This document shows, piece by piece, positions 1 to 11,178 of a DNA stretch of 64,000 nucleotides. Every line of letters starts with the position of its first letter. The first letter of the stretch is position 1. The stretch lies in assembly GCA_949126835.1 (NCBI GenBank), contig OX421509.1:6994411-7058410 (forward strand), written 5' to 3'. The position numbers and the translations under genes were made by a program. This DNA comes from Anisus vortex. Taxonomy: Eukaryota; Mollusca; Gastropoda; Planorbidae. Under the pieces are notes generated by a model, which ran no database searches, was not told the DNA's origin, and saw only the letters and a program-made list of their open reading frames with translations.

Positions 1-343
1 TTTACAGGTTGACTTAGCTATGCTTAAGATCGCATGTCAGACGAGCATCTTGAAAATATGCCTGTACCTCAGAAAATACTCTGTTCACCGTGGAAAAACT
101 GCTAAATATTTACCAATATCTTTATTATGTATAATATACAATTGAAAGACCTGAAAGTATAATATTTTTGAATTTATGGCACTCTAAAACATGTTTTCCT
201 TAATAGCCCAAAGTTACCTCGGATGGCCACGTTCACCCCATCTAACGGGGTATGTAATTAAAGTTTTTGAGACCCGTGAAATGTGAAATTGTTTTAAATA
301 GAAGTTTTCATCAACTATACGAAACACGCTGTATATTTTATAA

Positions 344-350
344 TATAAAA
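344..350 (+). promoter_or_regulatory. Possible TATA box for lectin gene CTL-A
   Basis: TATAAAA lies 96 bp before the ATG of the candidate signal exon at 440. The spacing resembles CTL-B, where the TATA box is 119 bp before the ATG. The region is AT-rich, so a chance match is likely. Apart from this and the next entry, positions 1-439 show nothing I can support. Confidence 0.2.
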
Positions 351-439
351 ATACCATGGTTTTATAAAAGACTAACTAACCACTGCTATTTGAAAACTGT
401 GAAGTTTCAAATCCATTTATAGTTTTATTACAACCCTTT

Positions 440-488
440 ATGTATTGTAACGTTTTAGCAACGGTTTGGCTGCGTTCATCTAGTCTAG
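440..488 (+). CDS. Candidate signal-peptide exon of CTL-A (weak)
   Basis: ATG opens 16 codons ending in one extra base before a strong GTAAGA donor, so the intron is phase 1, as the PAN-like exon at 3116 requires. Joined, the five exons give 233 codons with an open frame. The peptide has only a short hydrophobic stretch (VLATVWL) and no basic start, so it is a poor signal sequence. The intron to 3116 (2627 bp) is about as long as the matching CTL-B intron (2474 bp). The true first exon could lie upstream of the window. Confidence 0.3.
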
Positions 489-3115
489 GTAAGAATCCCA
501 ACGAGGTCTCCTGGGCCTATGTCTCTGACGATAGTATTAAAAATATTGGCGACTCCTTCAGTATGGCTTAAATATGTCAATTCAACCAACTTGTACAAAT
601 CAGTAAGCAACACGATGTCCGTATGTTATTAAAGATGAAGTTTTATTTAATTTCAACGAAGCAACAAGTTTGTAATACAGTAAAATGAAGAAAATAATTA
701 CAATGTGTAGGAAACAGTATCATACGTCCTTACACAATGGAGTCTAAAAACATACGACACAGCTTACTTGTGCCGCTCCCAATCATTTAATTGCTTTTCC
801 CCGCGAAAGCATTTTCAGCCCAACCATTGGTTAATACAGTAGACTAGCCGTATAGGATTTCCTACCCAGGTTAAACTGGCTTAACAAGTGTCGATAGTAA
901 TTTAATAAAATATAGCCTTGAACTTGTTTAACTTATAAAAGGAGAAAATTAACAATACTGGCCTAAATAGTATTAAATCACAATGTAGAGGGAAAAGATG
1001 GGGTTTTATCAGTAGTTATATTAACTTATATACATAATAAAATAATAGTATATTTACGAATCTAATACATGTATTTAAATGTGTAAATTGTGTATGGCCA
1101 TTCGGGTTACTTAAAAAAGAAATTATATATTTATAATTTTTATTTGCAGTACGCAATTAATACTAGAAATAGACGGTGGGAAACCACGGGGGAGGGGGTA
1201 AAATATTTCGCTAATGTGTTTTAATTATTTGTAGAACTTTTTTTTATATACTTGGCATGCTTTTGCAAAAGTCGGGAAACAGTAGTCGGAAAGAAAGTAG
1301 GCCTTAGTCATGGTTTTAAATTTAAGAAATGACGATTTTAATTAGTGATACTTAAATTGTAATTGAATCACTGAGATAAATAGAACATAAACATAGTTTG
1401 CTTTAACTGTCTTTTCGTCATTGTAATAAATTCAGTAATTGTCTGTTGAGTGTTTATTTTCTACACGCTTGGGAATTTTTGACTTTAAAAAAAGCGACTT
1501 AAGTTGTCCATATGAGAAAACTCCGACATGATCGAATGTCTGTTCTTAAGATTTGTTAAATTGCTACTACAAACGCCAGATTGGTTTGAACTTGTTGGCG
1601 TCTAAGAAAAGAGGGGTGTGCTTGATGTAAAGGATCCAAGTTGATACATTTGGATTAAAAGGCTTTCAGCTTTATTCCATCTACAAAGTGTTAAAACTGC
1701 GATGTATTTCCCTTGCAATGAATCATGTGGCGTTGAAAAAACAATCTTTGGATTCAGATTTCTAAAAAGCATAGTGATTAATTTATCAGTATTGCTTTCA
1801 GGCAAACATTATTTTATATTACCCTTTCTAGATACTTTTGGACATTATAAAAAAAAAAAGTAAAATTTAAATGTTTTAACCAAAATTTGTCGAGACATAC
1901 ACATGTAGGACATTATTGTGTAGATGGTACTAAAGTCTATAATAAGTTGGATGGCTGGCTTTGATATTTCTGCTATTTGATGACTCGAAAACTCCTATTG
2001 CGGAATTATTGACATATTGCTTAGTAATTTGCTATGATTTTATCAATGGGAAACTGTAAACTATAAATATTCCATTTGCCAGTTTTTGTGGAAAATTTTA
2101 AGGCCTATTAGAGGTAAATTAAACATTTTATTACTTCTCATGTAGAATTGTAGAAGAATGCCTTCATAGAAAAAGCGTCCGTAATATATAGTGGACCAAG
2201 CGTTATTCGCTGCGCACGGAAAACACGACTCCTAAGCTCTAAAAATAGTGCTAGCAGTCCATCTTATTATTGTCTTTGATATTACGTCATGAGTCTATAC
2301 TCTCAAAGCCAAGTCTCTAAGCGTTCCGAATGACACGGCCACGTTTTCACCACAACAGACAATTCCTTTGACAAAAATGTCTAAATTTGTACATTGAAAA
2401 AAAATAGTTCACCGAACTTAGTCAAATGACCTTTTTCGGGATAGTCTTGGTTTCTTCGAATAAAAAAAGTTAGCTTTCCTTTTGCTTTCGGTTTCGGTCG
2501 AAACTTATATTGATTTTCAGTCGTCAGCTGAAAGTTTACCTTACATACTCGCATATAAGTAGCACCGGTTGATAAGTCCTACCTCTAGTTAAAGATTATT
2601 TTTCTAAAAATGTTATCATTGACCTGACTTTCAGGGTTTACAATGCATACCTTTTAAACTTAAAAGTGATTAAATATTCGCCCGGATTTGGAAATTTTCC
2701 AAAATGGTTTCAATCATGCATAACGCAAACATAATTAAATAAAGGCAGCACTTCATTTATTTTTAATAACTGATCAATTCAGCCATTAGTCATATGGGAA
2801 AGTTTTTGTAAGGCATCTGTTTCTTCATCTTAGGCCCTGCCTCTATAATCATATTTCTAGCCTTGCCAAATGTTTTTTTTTCTTTCTGCGATCTTCCTTC
2901 TATCTTGTCAGACATAATAAATAGGCCCTTTCTTAGGTCTTCAAAACTTTCTGTTGACCATTAAGAGACCCAGATGCAATGTCGCTTCTAGCTAATAATG
3001 TCAATTATACCATTTTTTAACATCGACTTTTTATACAAATAAACACATTCTTATCTACTATGTTTTCAAACAACACACTGTATTGCTTTATGTTTATTTT
3101 TCTATATTTCTGCAG
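489..3115 (+). other. CTL-A first intron; no gene seen
   Basis: This is AT-rich sequence with no convincing coding segment. About 2420-2720 is a degenerate repeat with TTTCGGTTTCGG-like blocks, related to the inverted-repeat element at 4494-4950. It ends in a pyrimidine tract and CTGCAG acceptor at 3115. Confidence 0.5.
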
Positions 3116-3289
3116 CCAACTCTACGCTAACGAATGGCAGGTACTATAAGGGACATGGATCTATTTCTCTGGCACAAAATTCTGTTTATTCTGTAAAAGC
3201 CAGAAGTGTCATTGAGTGTTCTGCGCGGTGTCTAGTCGAGAAATGTTCCTGTTATTCTTTTGAATCCAAACTTAAGACATGTGAAACAG
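3116..3289 (+). CDS. CTL-A exon: PAN/Apple-like cysteine module
   Basis: A 174-nt exon (58 codons) lies between a TTTCTATATTTCTGCAG acceptor and a G|GTAAAA donor, phase 1 on both sides. The peptide begins after an N-S-T sequon and has the cysteine order C-x3-C-x4-C-x-C-x9-C with the PAN-like core IECSARCLVEKCSCYSF. PAN/Apple modules bind proteins or glycans and often stand before other extracellular domains. The CTL-B exon at 27425 is clearly homologous, including the NST start and the CSCxSF core, which strongly supports both. The PAN assignment rests on cysteine spacing only; a family-specific cysteine module is the alternative. Confidence 0.8.
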
Positions 3290-3324
3290 GTAAAACAAAA
3301 AATATAATTTTAAATATCAAATTT

Positions 3325-3515
3325 GTATGTGCATACAATGTTGATATTATATGAATAAACTTTTCATGTGCGTAAAATGTTGATATTATATGAGTGAAAC
3401 TTTTCATTCAAAAATATTGATATTGTATGTATAAAACTTTTCATGTGCATAAAAAAATGTTAATAAAATATGCATAAAACTTTTCATGTACATAAATGTT
3501 GATATTATATTTATA
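3325..3515. repeat. Degenerate tandem repeat of about 40-55 bp
   Basis: Four to five imperfect copies of a unit containing AAACTTTTCATGTGCATAAA and TGTTGATATTATATG start just after the CTL-A PAN-like exon. Unit lengths vary and some copies have lost the middle. It is intronic and non-coding. Confidence 0.6.
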
Positions 3516-3589
3516 ATAAGCGTTACTTTATTTATGATATCATATCAAGTTCCAAAACTTTTATGAATGTGGCTCCGTGTTGTGATAGT

Positions 3590-3855
3590 AAAGTAAGTAA
3601 AGTAAAGTGCTCGTCGAACCAAATTGATCCATAGGTCCGGTGAAGCAGCGTTCACAAATGTCGGTGGCCACGGCATACTAAGTGACTGTGTGGCCAGCCA
3701 GCACTTTGAACAGCCGCCTTTATTTTACCCCAACTAATGTAGAATTAGACCCAAGGACACCCTCCAGCCCCGGAAAAAACTCTAGCATGCATCAGGATTC
3801 GAACCCAGGACCTTCGGTACGCCAGCCGAACGCGCTGCCGCACGGCAACCGTTGC
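3590..3855 (-). mobile_element. tRNA-derived SINE, reverse orientation
   Basis: GGATTCGAACCC near 3797 is the complement of a tRNA T-arm/B box. The rest (ACCAAATTGATCC, GGTGAAGCAGCG, CAACTAATGT, ACCCTCCAG) recurs at 25655, 25938, 51867 and 55020-55400. The head is at the right end, so the element runs on the minus strand. It sits in the intron between the PAN-like and first lectin exons of CTL-A. Confidence 0.75.
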
Positions 3856-4493
3856 TTTGTCTTGCATTTTGATTAGTGCTTGAAAGGATCGTTATCTGTT
3901 AAAAAAAGTTGTCTAGCTCATGCAACCAAGACACTGAAGAAGAATTCAAATGTATATTCCTATTCCTCTGACGATCTTATCCTAAAAAATCTTCAAAAGC
4001 TTCATTTTTATTATTCACGTGAGTTTCTCACGTGTTTTTTTTTTTCAGCAATTACCAAATAAAATTATTAAACAATTTTCAAAGTTAGAGTCTGATGTAA
4101 TGTTATAGCCGCAAAATGCGGGACGGCTATATACTCGTAGGACCACTCGCCTGTTTCCGTAGATCTTGCCGCCTGAAACAGTCAAAGAAACAAGCTCCAA
4201 GTTAATCTAAAAGATCTAAAGATTTAGACCTAAAGAACTTTTAAAGCTATCTTTATAGTATAATTAGGTCTATACTTCAAACGCATGGATTATTTTAATT
4301 TGCAAATCGTTAAAAGAAAAAACAATTCTTGTCGGGCGACCGACCAAGATCTCCAGAACTACTTTCCATCACAGGTTTATGAAACATTGAATGATTGATA
4401 GATAATTAAGTGAATTGATTTGATGTTTAGATGGGTTGATGTTTGGATGGATCTATGTTTGGATGGAGTGACAGTCAGCTGGATGAATACTGT

Positions 4494-4950
4494 GGACGAC
4501 CGTAATTAGGTTTCGATTTCAGCACAGAAATGGCCTCTTTCGGCATAGTTTCGCTTTCGGCCGAAGCAAAAAAAGTTAGATTTTGGTTTGCTTTTTGTTT
4601 TGGCCGAAACGGATATTCTTTTTGGGTCAGCAGCCGAAAGTATCTATTGCCTTTTAAGCTTTTTAATCTTAAAGAGTATTCAATTCTAGATAAAATGATA
4701 TATAATTATACATGTATAAACAACTGTACATGTTCTAAGATTTACTTAAATAGAATGCCCATGAATTAGTTCATATTACACGAAAATGTGCAGTGTATAA
4801 AAAACATTTTTTGGTAATTTCGGTTTATATTTCAGTTTCTGCCCAATGTGTAGTAAAGCTGTCAGGTTTGGCTTAGGCCGAAAGTCAATTTAGAAGTTTT
4901 GGTATGATTTCTTTTTTGTCCGAAACCAAAAATTTAGTTTCGGTCGGTCC
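4494..4950. mobile_element. Non-autonomous inverted-repeat element (MITE-like)
   Basis: The left end GGACGACCGTAATTAGGTTT and the right end, complement GGACCGACCGAAACTAAATT, form imperfect terminal inverted repeats. The interior is full of TTTCGGCCGAAA-type palindromic words. A truncated relative lies at about 2420-2720. No coding capacity was seen and I could not settle the target-site duplication, so the superfamily is open. Confidence 0.45.
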
Positions 4951-5006
4951 TTAGACGATTATATAATGACAGCATAACAGAAACAATTATCTCCACTTTA
5001 TGACAG

Positions 5007-5171
5007 GAACCTGTATAGCTGCCAACTCATCTACAGAGACGTCCAAACAATTTTACCTTTCATGCGATTTAAACGACGGCTTCAAATCATTAGTTTACGG
5101 GTCTATCACTGCATGTGTCTGGATGTCCACGCAACCAGTGAATTATTCCATGGCCATATCAGCCTGCAAAG
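5007..5171 (+). CDS. CTL-A exon: start of the C-type lectin domain
   Basis: A 165-nt exon in phase 1-1 follows a TATGACAG acceptor and ends G|GTTAGT. It encodes four cysteines in the contexts TCIAAN, YLSCDL, TACVW and ISACK. The last part, NYSMAISACK, matches the first helix of C-type lectin domains (W/Y..A...C), whose cysteine pairs with the final one of the domain. The two middle cysteines are placed like the extra N-terminal disulfide of long-form domains. Exons of exactly the same length and pattern occur at 29344, 56893 and 63641. After splicing, G plus CC gives Ala and reads on into KSSHLYTLK. Confidence 0.85.
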
Positions 5172-6110
5172 GTTAGTTTTCATTTCGTGCATAATTTAGC
5201 CTTTAAGTAGTTCTTAAATACTGTATCTTAAGCAGTTCAACTGAATTGTCAGATATACGCATTTAACAGTCCGGTGTCTTGGAGCATAGATGCAATAATT
5301 TAAATCATAAACCTTACATCAAACAATATAGCGACATCCACGTTTCATATTGCAGACGTTGTGTTACGTATTGCAACATAAGGATTATTAGCTAGTTCAT
5401 AATGTTCACATACAAATAAAGATTGTTTGGACAAATTTATCACAATTTAGAACAGCATAAAATTGCCATAAATTAATTGATATTAATAGAATAGCTTTAT
5501 TTGTTTAACTAATGCAAATGACTAACATAATTTATAAATCTTTTTACTCTGTAGGCCTATAAATGCCTTAGGGGTTGTTATATTTTATCAAGCGAAAAAA
5601 ATAGTTGAAATCCTCGGTTTTCGGAAATAAAGCGGATTTCTACCAAAGGTCTTAAAGTGCATGAGTCCCCTTTATGTATACGCCTCTGTTCATAGCACTA
5701 ATAAGTTAGTGACTATAAAATTCATAAAAATATGAAGAAAAAAAAACAGTAAAAAAAGCTGACAGCCGTTTTTCAAAAGCTGTAAATATAAACAGATGTT
5801 TTTCAAAAATGCCATTTTTTTTCCAGACGAGAGTTAGTATTTGAGTGCTTTGTTTGCGGTTAAGATACCTGACAAAAACATACACATGTATTAATTTTCT
5901 TTACAGAAGTAGCGTGTATCGCCTGACTCCTATTGACTATTTGCCAAAACGTCTAAAAACTTTAAGACGTATTCCAGTTCAAATTAGTTGCTCCAAAACA
6001 GTCGAAAATTTAAACATCATCACCATCAAACCCTTGACCGTTGTTGTCGTTATGTGTGGGGGAGGGGGGGTCGAACGTACATTTCAGCAGTCACCTTTCT
6101 CCATTTTTGA
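5172..6110. other. CTL-A intron; nothing supported
   Basis: AT-rich intron. A pyrimidine-rich stretch and ACAG at 5907 precede about 150 bp of open frame, but the frame does not fit phase 1 and the peptide resembles no lectin segment. A G-rich run lies at 6056-6070. Confidence 0.5.
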
Positions 6111-6566
6111 CTATCTTAAGCTGCTGTCAATAGTTAAGTAATTTGCAGATTCGTCCATTCTTTTATATTGTCGAACCAGCACTTCCGCTGTCGGCCTCTC
6201 TGACGTCCACCTACTAAAGTGGACTGGATGGTTTCTGCGGGTTATTATGCCGAAACACATGACCGGACCATGTAAGCTTGCGCCGCTGGATTGTTGCCAT
6301 AATGGTTTCATGAGGGCCCGCAATTTAGAATATTCTGTCCCAGTCATATTCATTTGTCCTGTGTTCTATCTAGAAGATTTGAAGATTTTTCTTATGCATT
6401 TATTTTCGAATGCCTGCAACTTGTTTTCAGTGTCTCTTAGCAGCGTCAAGGTCTCACATCCGCACAGAACAATGGTTTTCACAAGGGCTCTGTAAAGCCT
6501 GAGCTTTGTTTGGAGACAAATGCTTTTGCTGGTCCAAATTCTGTTTAGTCTAGCCACTGCCGCCAT
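6111..6566 (-). pseudogene. LINE reverse-transcriptase C-terminal fragment
   Basis: Minus-strand frames give ARLNRIWTSKSICLQTKLRL, LVKTIVLCGCETLTLL and FENKCIRKIF, then, after a frame change, KRMDESANYL. These are the conserved region after the reverse-transcriptase core of many animal non-LTR elements (K..LY..LV...LLYG.ETW.L). It is a short decayed remnant with at least one frameshift, lying in a CTL-A intron. Confidence 0.7.
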
Positions 6567-6799
6567 TGCTGACCCGAATTTCTGCCAATCAGCGTCCCTC
6601 TATAGCACATAGTAGTAAGAGAGCCGGAATACAAATTGCCCCCACCCCCCGAAAAAAATGTGTTCGCCGAGCTGACACGGTGAAAGAAAATTAGGTGGCC
6701 AAAAATAAGGTTCTTAAGATGGACTAAAGTCTACCCATAAAAATACAAGAAGTTGACACTGACACTTAGGAAACATTAGCAGCTTACCAAACCAAGAAG

Positions 6800-7030
6800 T
6801 CAAATGTCAGCATGACAGCCGCACACTTGGCAGTAAGTGCGAGAAAGTTCAGGGTTGAACTAAAACGAACAACAACAAAAAAATTACAAACACAAGACAC
6901 ATGTATAGCACTGCCAAATCCCGAAGCTACATCCTTTGAATGTAATCTTTGCAAAAATACCTTTAGGGCACATATAATAGGCCTAATAGGTAACCAGAGA
7001 AGCCACAACATTATTGGGAGACGTGGTCAT
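6800..7030 (+). pseudogene. LINE-derived zinc-finger tail fragment
   Basis: One frame contains CNLCKNTFRAHIIGLIGNQRS, matching the C2H2-type finger that ends many mollusc LINE proteins (C..C...F..R..L..H.R.H). Similar tails occur at 21318-21540 and antisense near 30182-30260. It is not a host transcription factor: the finger is single and damaged, and the context is repetitive. Confidence 0.55.
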
Positions 7031-7317
7031 CCTCAGCAATTAGAAACGAACAACTATATATTATATATATATACAATTGAACATATTATATCATACCTGA
7101 AGTTTTCGTGTTGGTATTTTTTATAGTATTTAGCCATATATACTCAAATACAAGCTACATCGTCGCTCCAAAAACGCAACAATGCCGAAAAATAAGGACC
7201 GATTTTTGGATGACAAAAACTAACGTTATCTCGTTTTTTTTTTATTTAAGTAATTTTAATTATTTTGGCTTCAACTCAAAATTGGATTTTGTTTTTGCTT
7301 TTTCTCCGATCTTGCAG

Positions 7318-7497
7318 CCAAGTCCTCTCACCTTTACACGTTAAAAACTGTAGACAAACTGAAGCTGTTACAGAACTACTACGGCTCTTTAAATTTTTGG
7401 GTCGGCCTGGATGATCTTGAAACAGAGGACACCTTCAGGTGGGTTGACGATGACACTACCTGTGATGCGGCTCTGGTCAAGGAACTATTTGAGTCAG
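7318..7497 (+). CDS. CTL-A exon: core of the C-type lectin domain
   Basis: A 180-nt phase 1-1 exon (60 codons) lies between a CTCCGATCTTGCAG acceptor and a CAG|GTAATG donor. It contains SHLYTLKTVDKL (second helix), FWVGLDD (the hallmark WIGL-type strand) and FRWVDDDT, followed by CDAALVKELFES. These are the central C-type lectin landmarks in the right order. By-eye comparison with the CTL-B exon at 44209 gives 46 of 59 identical residues. Exon 4 is joined with G plus AT, giving Asp and DQPDN. Confidence 0.9.
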
Positions 7498-7572
7498 GTA
7501 ATGTAAATATTTGTTTCGCTATTCATGGTTGTATTTAATATGGGACTATATAGATATATTTGTTTATACAGG

Positions 7573-9718
7573 CAGTGGCGTACCGAGGGGGGGTGCGGGG
7601 GGTGCGGACCGCACTGGGTGACACCCTCTCAGGGGGTGACACCCGAATGAAAAAAGCAATATTTAAAAAAATTATAATTTTACACTGTGCTGGTCTAGTC
7701 CAATAACAGAAAGGATGGCAGATCACAATCAAATAAATGAAGATGACTAGCAGCACAGTGTGTCATCACCATACAGCATGCAGTCTGGTGCTTATTTGAA
7801 TGAGACTGCTAGACTATATCGATTCTCCAGATGGGTCCTAGATGACATCGAGGCAAAGCGTTATGTGAATGTGTTGGTGTGTTGCTATCAGGATCCTATA
7901 AACTGCTATGGTTTTATATAATTTGCAATATCGACTAATGAAGCATCTGAATCTTATTTTTCACCAAAAATTCAAAATGAATTTATAAATGTACTGGCCA
8001 ACCATGCAAAGACAAATCTTGTTCTGGCCGCAAAGTATTTTGGAATTATGTTTGACAGCCCACCTGATATATCACACAACGACCAAATGTCTGAAGTGAT
8101 CAGATATGTGAAATTCCACAGTGAGAAAGTTGAAGTGAGAGAAGTGTTTCTTGGATTCGGGAAAAAAAAGCTGACGACCTCAGTTCTGACAGTCTTAAAA
8201 ATCTAAAAAGTGACGGACGTGATATAATGATGTGCAAAGCTTAAGGTAGCGACAACGCTGCCACAATGTCTAGAATCCATGGAGGTATTCAAGCCATTTT
8301 GAAAAGAAAGAACAAGAAAGCTATTTAAAATGGATGTGGTGGCCATTCCCTAACTTGTGTGGTCAATACTCTTTTGCCAAAAATGCTTAATGTATAAAAA
8401 ATTTGTGTACCCTTGAGGGAATGTTTTCCTTCTTTGCTGCTTCACTTCATCGATGGGATGTTTTACGTAATTGAACAAACTGGGGTGTCGTTGAAAATGT
8501 TATCTACAACACTTTGGAGCGCTCATCATGCTGCTGCAAACCAGTGAAAGATAAGTTTGATGAATGTATTACGGCGATTGAAGCTTTATGTGATCCTGGT
8601 GAAAATTTAGACACAGGAGGTACAGCACATGGAGTTTTACATGCTGTCTGTGATTTCGCGTTTATCTGCTATCTTAACCTTTGGGCTGATATACTTGAAG
8701 AAGTTAATCCTACACAGCAGTACCAGCCACAGAATAGGTACTGTGGTACCTGCAGACTAAAGACTTAACTCTTGATAAAGTGGTGACCAAGTTAGACGCC
8801 TTAAGATTGTTTTTGCACGAAAAGCGTATAATTAGTGAAGCATGCTATTGAACAAGTACTTAGTCTTATAAAATCAGACCAACATGGGATTTCAATAGAG
8901 AGAAGATTAATATTCAAGAAAAGAATGGTAGTGGAAAATTAAGAAATTCTGGAATTTCTATGCGTGAAAAAAGTGTATTGATCGCTTTCATTCTGAACTC
9001 CAGATCAGATTAACTGCATTTAAGGAAGCTGCAGATATGTTTGAGGGTGTTCAGCCCAAGATTTTACTGTCAGCAAGTGAAAAAGAGTTATTGGTGTCCG
9101 TTCCCAAATTAACCTTTTTCTACGATGAGCTATCCGAAGATGAGCTCTTAAAATAAATACAACGGCTTAGACACCAAACAGCAGCTGATATTGACTTCAA
9201 AAAAGCCATTGACTGGTCAGTATTAGATATTTTGAAAATTCAAAGAGTCTCTTCCAACACTCTCGCTAGGCCTTCAATTATTTCTAACGGTATGTGTGTA
9301 TGTGGCTTCATGTGAATGGAGCTTTTCAAAAGTAATGCTTATAAAAAGCTATTTACCCTCCACCATAAGACAATCAAGACTTTCTGATCTGCCTAGGTTA
9401 TCGATTGAAAGGGATACTGTAAATGATATAGATGTTGATGAGATGATTGACAAGTTTGCAGTTTTGAAGAGCAGGAAATGATAAATTTAAATAATGTGTG
9501 TCTGTTAATGTAAAAATAACTAACCGTACGTTTTTTTCAGTTGCTTATTGCTTTTACTTTCTAATATTAAATCAATATTGACATTATTTTTGTCATATTT
9601 GAACTGTAGGCTTGTTTTAAGGAGACTAAAACAATGGTGAAAATCATGGGCCGGGGGGGGGGGAGGTGACACCCAAAGTTTACCGCACCGGGTGACACCA
9701 GCCCTCGGTACGCCACTG
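7573..9718 (+). mobile_element. Decayed hAT DNA transposon in CTL-A intron
   Basis: Terminal inverted repeats CAGTGGCGTACCGAGGG and CCTCGGTACGCCACTG flank 2146 bp. An 8-bp target-site duplication, tatacagg at 7565-7572 and tataaagg at 9719-9726, carries one mismatch. Eight-bp duplications and a CAG start are typical of hAT elements. The interior holds a broken transposase of the ZMYM1-like type. Confidence 0.85.
7860..9482 (+). pseudogene. Broken hAT transposase (ZMYM1-like)
   Basis: Frames read with many stops and shifts: QNEFINVLANHAKTNLVLAA and FGIMFDSPPDISHNDQMSEV match the DUF4371-type catalytic region, and CEWSFSKVMLIKSYLPSTIR with LSDLPRLSIE match the hAT C-terminal dimerisation region. 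Order and spacing follow the intact relative at 16980-19665. It is non-functional. Confidence 0.75.
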
Positions 9719-9774
9719 TATAAAGGTAACATATTAAGACAGAAAAAGTTGGGCAGATAAATACATAAATAAAT

Positions 9775-9950
9775 AAAATAGTTATTTATATAGCGCTTCT
9801 ATCCATGCTATTTTAGCATGCTTAGTGCGCTCTGTAAACACACTGCTGCCTGCTGGCGCAAATATGTTTACAGGCCCAAAAACTCCTGCAGGGCGACAGG
9901 GTTCCGTCGGTGGCCGGGGTAGAACCCGCGATGTGTCAAGATGGATATAC
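9775..9950. repeat. Short interspersed repeat copy
   Basis: TTTATATAGCGCTTCTATCCATGC and TAGCATGCTTAGTGCGCT recur in other orientations at about 21598-21650 and 57347-57395. The right part contains GTAGAACCCGCGATG, like a damaged tRNA-type B box, so it may be a SINE. From 9960 to 10670 I see only AT-rich and GATA-like simple sequence. Confidence 0.45.
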
Positions 9951-10671
9951 ATATCGAAGATATATATATATATATTAAAATAATGAATGTAAATATAGAT
10001 AGTAGGTGAGATAGGGGATAGATAGGTAGATAGTTAAGTAGGCCTATCTAGCTTATAATATGGTTGATAGATACATATTATTATAGATAGGTAGAAATAT
10101 ACTTAAATAGATTAAAGTAGAATTAATATATCAATTTTTTTTTTTATTTGAGCAATAGTTAGAAGAAGTGTCTATAATATATAAGATAAGACTCAAACCA
10201 CGGATAACAATGGGACTAGATAATTGAATGTTTAAATAGAACGTGTCACACATAAGATAAGATAGAAGGATATATATATATATATTTAAATAGATAGATA
10301 TTGAAAGACATGTAAGTCGACAAGCAAGTAGGTAAGTTGGTGAGAAAATAATTCAATATTTAAAGAATAGCGAGGCATTTTTTAAGACACACATAAAGAT
10401 AAGTAATATGTGGAACATTCTTAAGGATAAGGATGTCAAAAAAAAGGAAAAGTAAAAAAAAATATGTATTTAGAATACGAAACAAAATAGGCAAAAATAA
10501 AAAGGAACATAAATATTAAGGTATATCGTAGCAAAAAATATTTTAAAATAATTAAATATTTATTGTTTCATTAATGAAATAAAAACATACTTTCGTTTTA
10601 AAGACAATGAAATTAAAAAAAAACTTCTTTTTAAGTCCATTAAATTTTTTTTTTTATCTTTGCAAATCAAT

Positions 10672-10814
10672 GGGCCGTATTGCTAATGAGAGTTAACACC
10701 CTTGCCCCTTTTACAATTCAATCTTTTATGATTGACTTGTAATTTACAAGTCAGTCATAAAAGATTGACTTGTATAAGGGGCAAGGGTGTTAACTCTCAT
10801 CAGCAATACGGCCC
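10672..10814. mobile_element. Fold-back element (143-bp near-perfect hairpin)
   Basis: GGGCCGTATTGCT at the left and AGCAATACGGCCC at the right start two arms of about 65 bp that are complementary almost throughout, meeting near TTGTAATTTACAAG. It looks like a palindromic MITE. The flanks, caat and catt, give no clear duplication, so the superfamily is open. It ends 84 bp before the last CTL-A exon. Confidence 0.75.
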
Positions 10815-10898
10815 ATTAGATAAATAAATAGTTTTCTATTAAGTCCATGAAATAAGATTCCTAGAGATTGATTGATTTCTTGAATTTATGAATTACAG

Positions 10899-11029
10899 AT
10901 CAACCAGACAATCATCAAAACCTTCAACACTGTGTGAGATATCGTAATTTCCGTCAGAAACTTGACGATGACTTCTGTCACAATGAGCACAATTATATCT
11001 GTGAAAAACCTTTCTTTAACAGTGTCTGA
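10899..11029 (+). CDS. CTL-A terminal exon: ligand-loop end of the lectin domain, QPD type
   Basis: After an ATTTATGAATTACAG acceptor, 131 nt encode QPDNHQNLQHCV, LDDDFC and NYICEKPFFNSV, then TGA. QPD occupies the place of the EPN/QPD motif; in known lectins QPD favours galactose. LDDDFC replaces the usual WND..C, and the Glu before the first cysteine is Gln-His, so the calcium site is incomplete and sugar binding is uncertain. The three cysteines close the two canonical disulfides. No membrane segment follows, so the product should be secreted. Confidence 0.9.
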
Positions 11030-11178
11030 ATTTTGTTGTTGTTTTATAATAAAAATATGTGACACTAATGTTTATATGCTATTTTTTGTTAACTTTTCTT
11101 TAACAGTGTCTGAACTTGTTTTGTTTAAAATAATAAAAATATGTGACACTAATGTTTGTATGCTTTTTTTTTTAGTAG
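11011..11178 (+). promoter_or_regulatory. 84-bp tandem duplication in CTL-A 3' end with two AATAAA signals
   Basis: TTTCTTTAACAGTGTCTGAA, the last coding codons and stop, recurs 84 bp downstream at 11095 together with AATAAAAATATGTGACACTA. Poly(A) signals AATAAA therefore occur at 11048-11053 and 11132-11137. Either could end the CTL-A transcript. Confidence 0.7.

Noticed and set aside
518..610. MSLTIVLKILATPSVW as an alternative CTL-A signal exon
   Set aside because: The available donors (TCA|GTATGG, TCA|GTAAGC) give phase 0, which does not fit the phase-1 acceptor at 3116.
5908..6060. Possible extra CTL-A exon after a pyrimidine tract and ACAG
   Set aside because: The phase does not match, the peptide resembles no lectin or PAN segment, and the three later exons already complete the domain.
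6812..7126. Host zinc-finger gene
   Set aside because: A single damaged finger in repetitive context matches the terminal finger of LINE proteins found elsewhere in the window.
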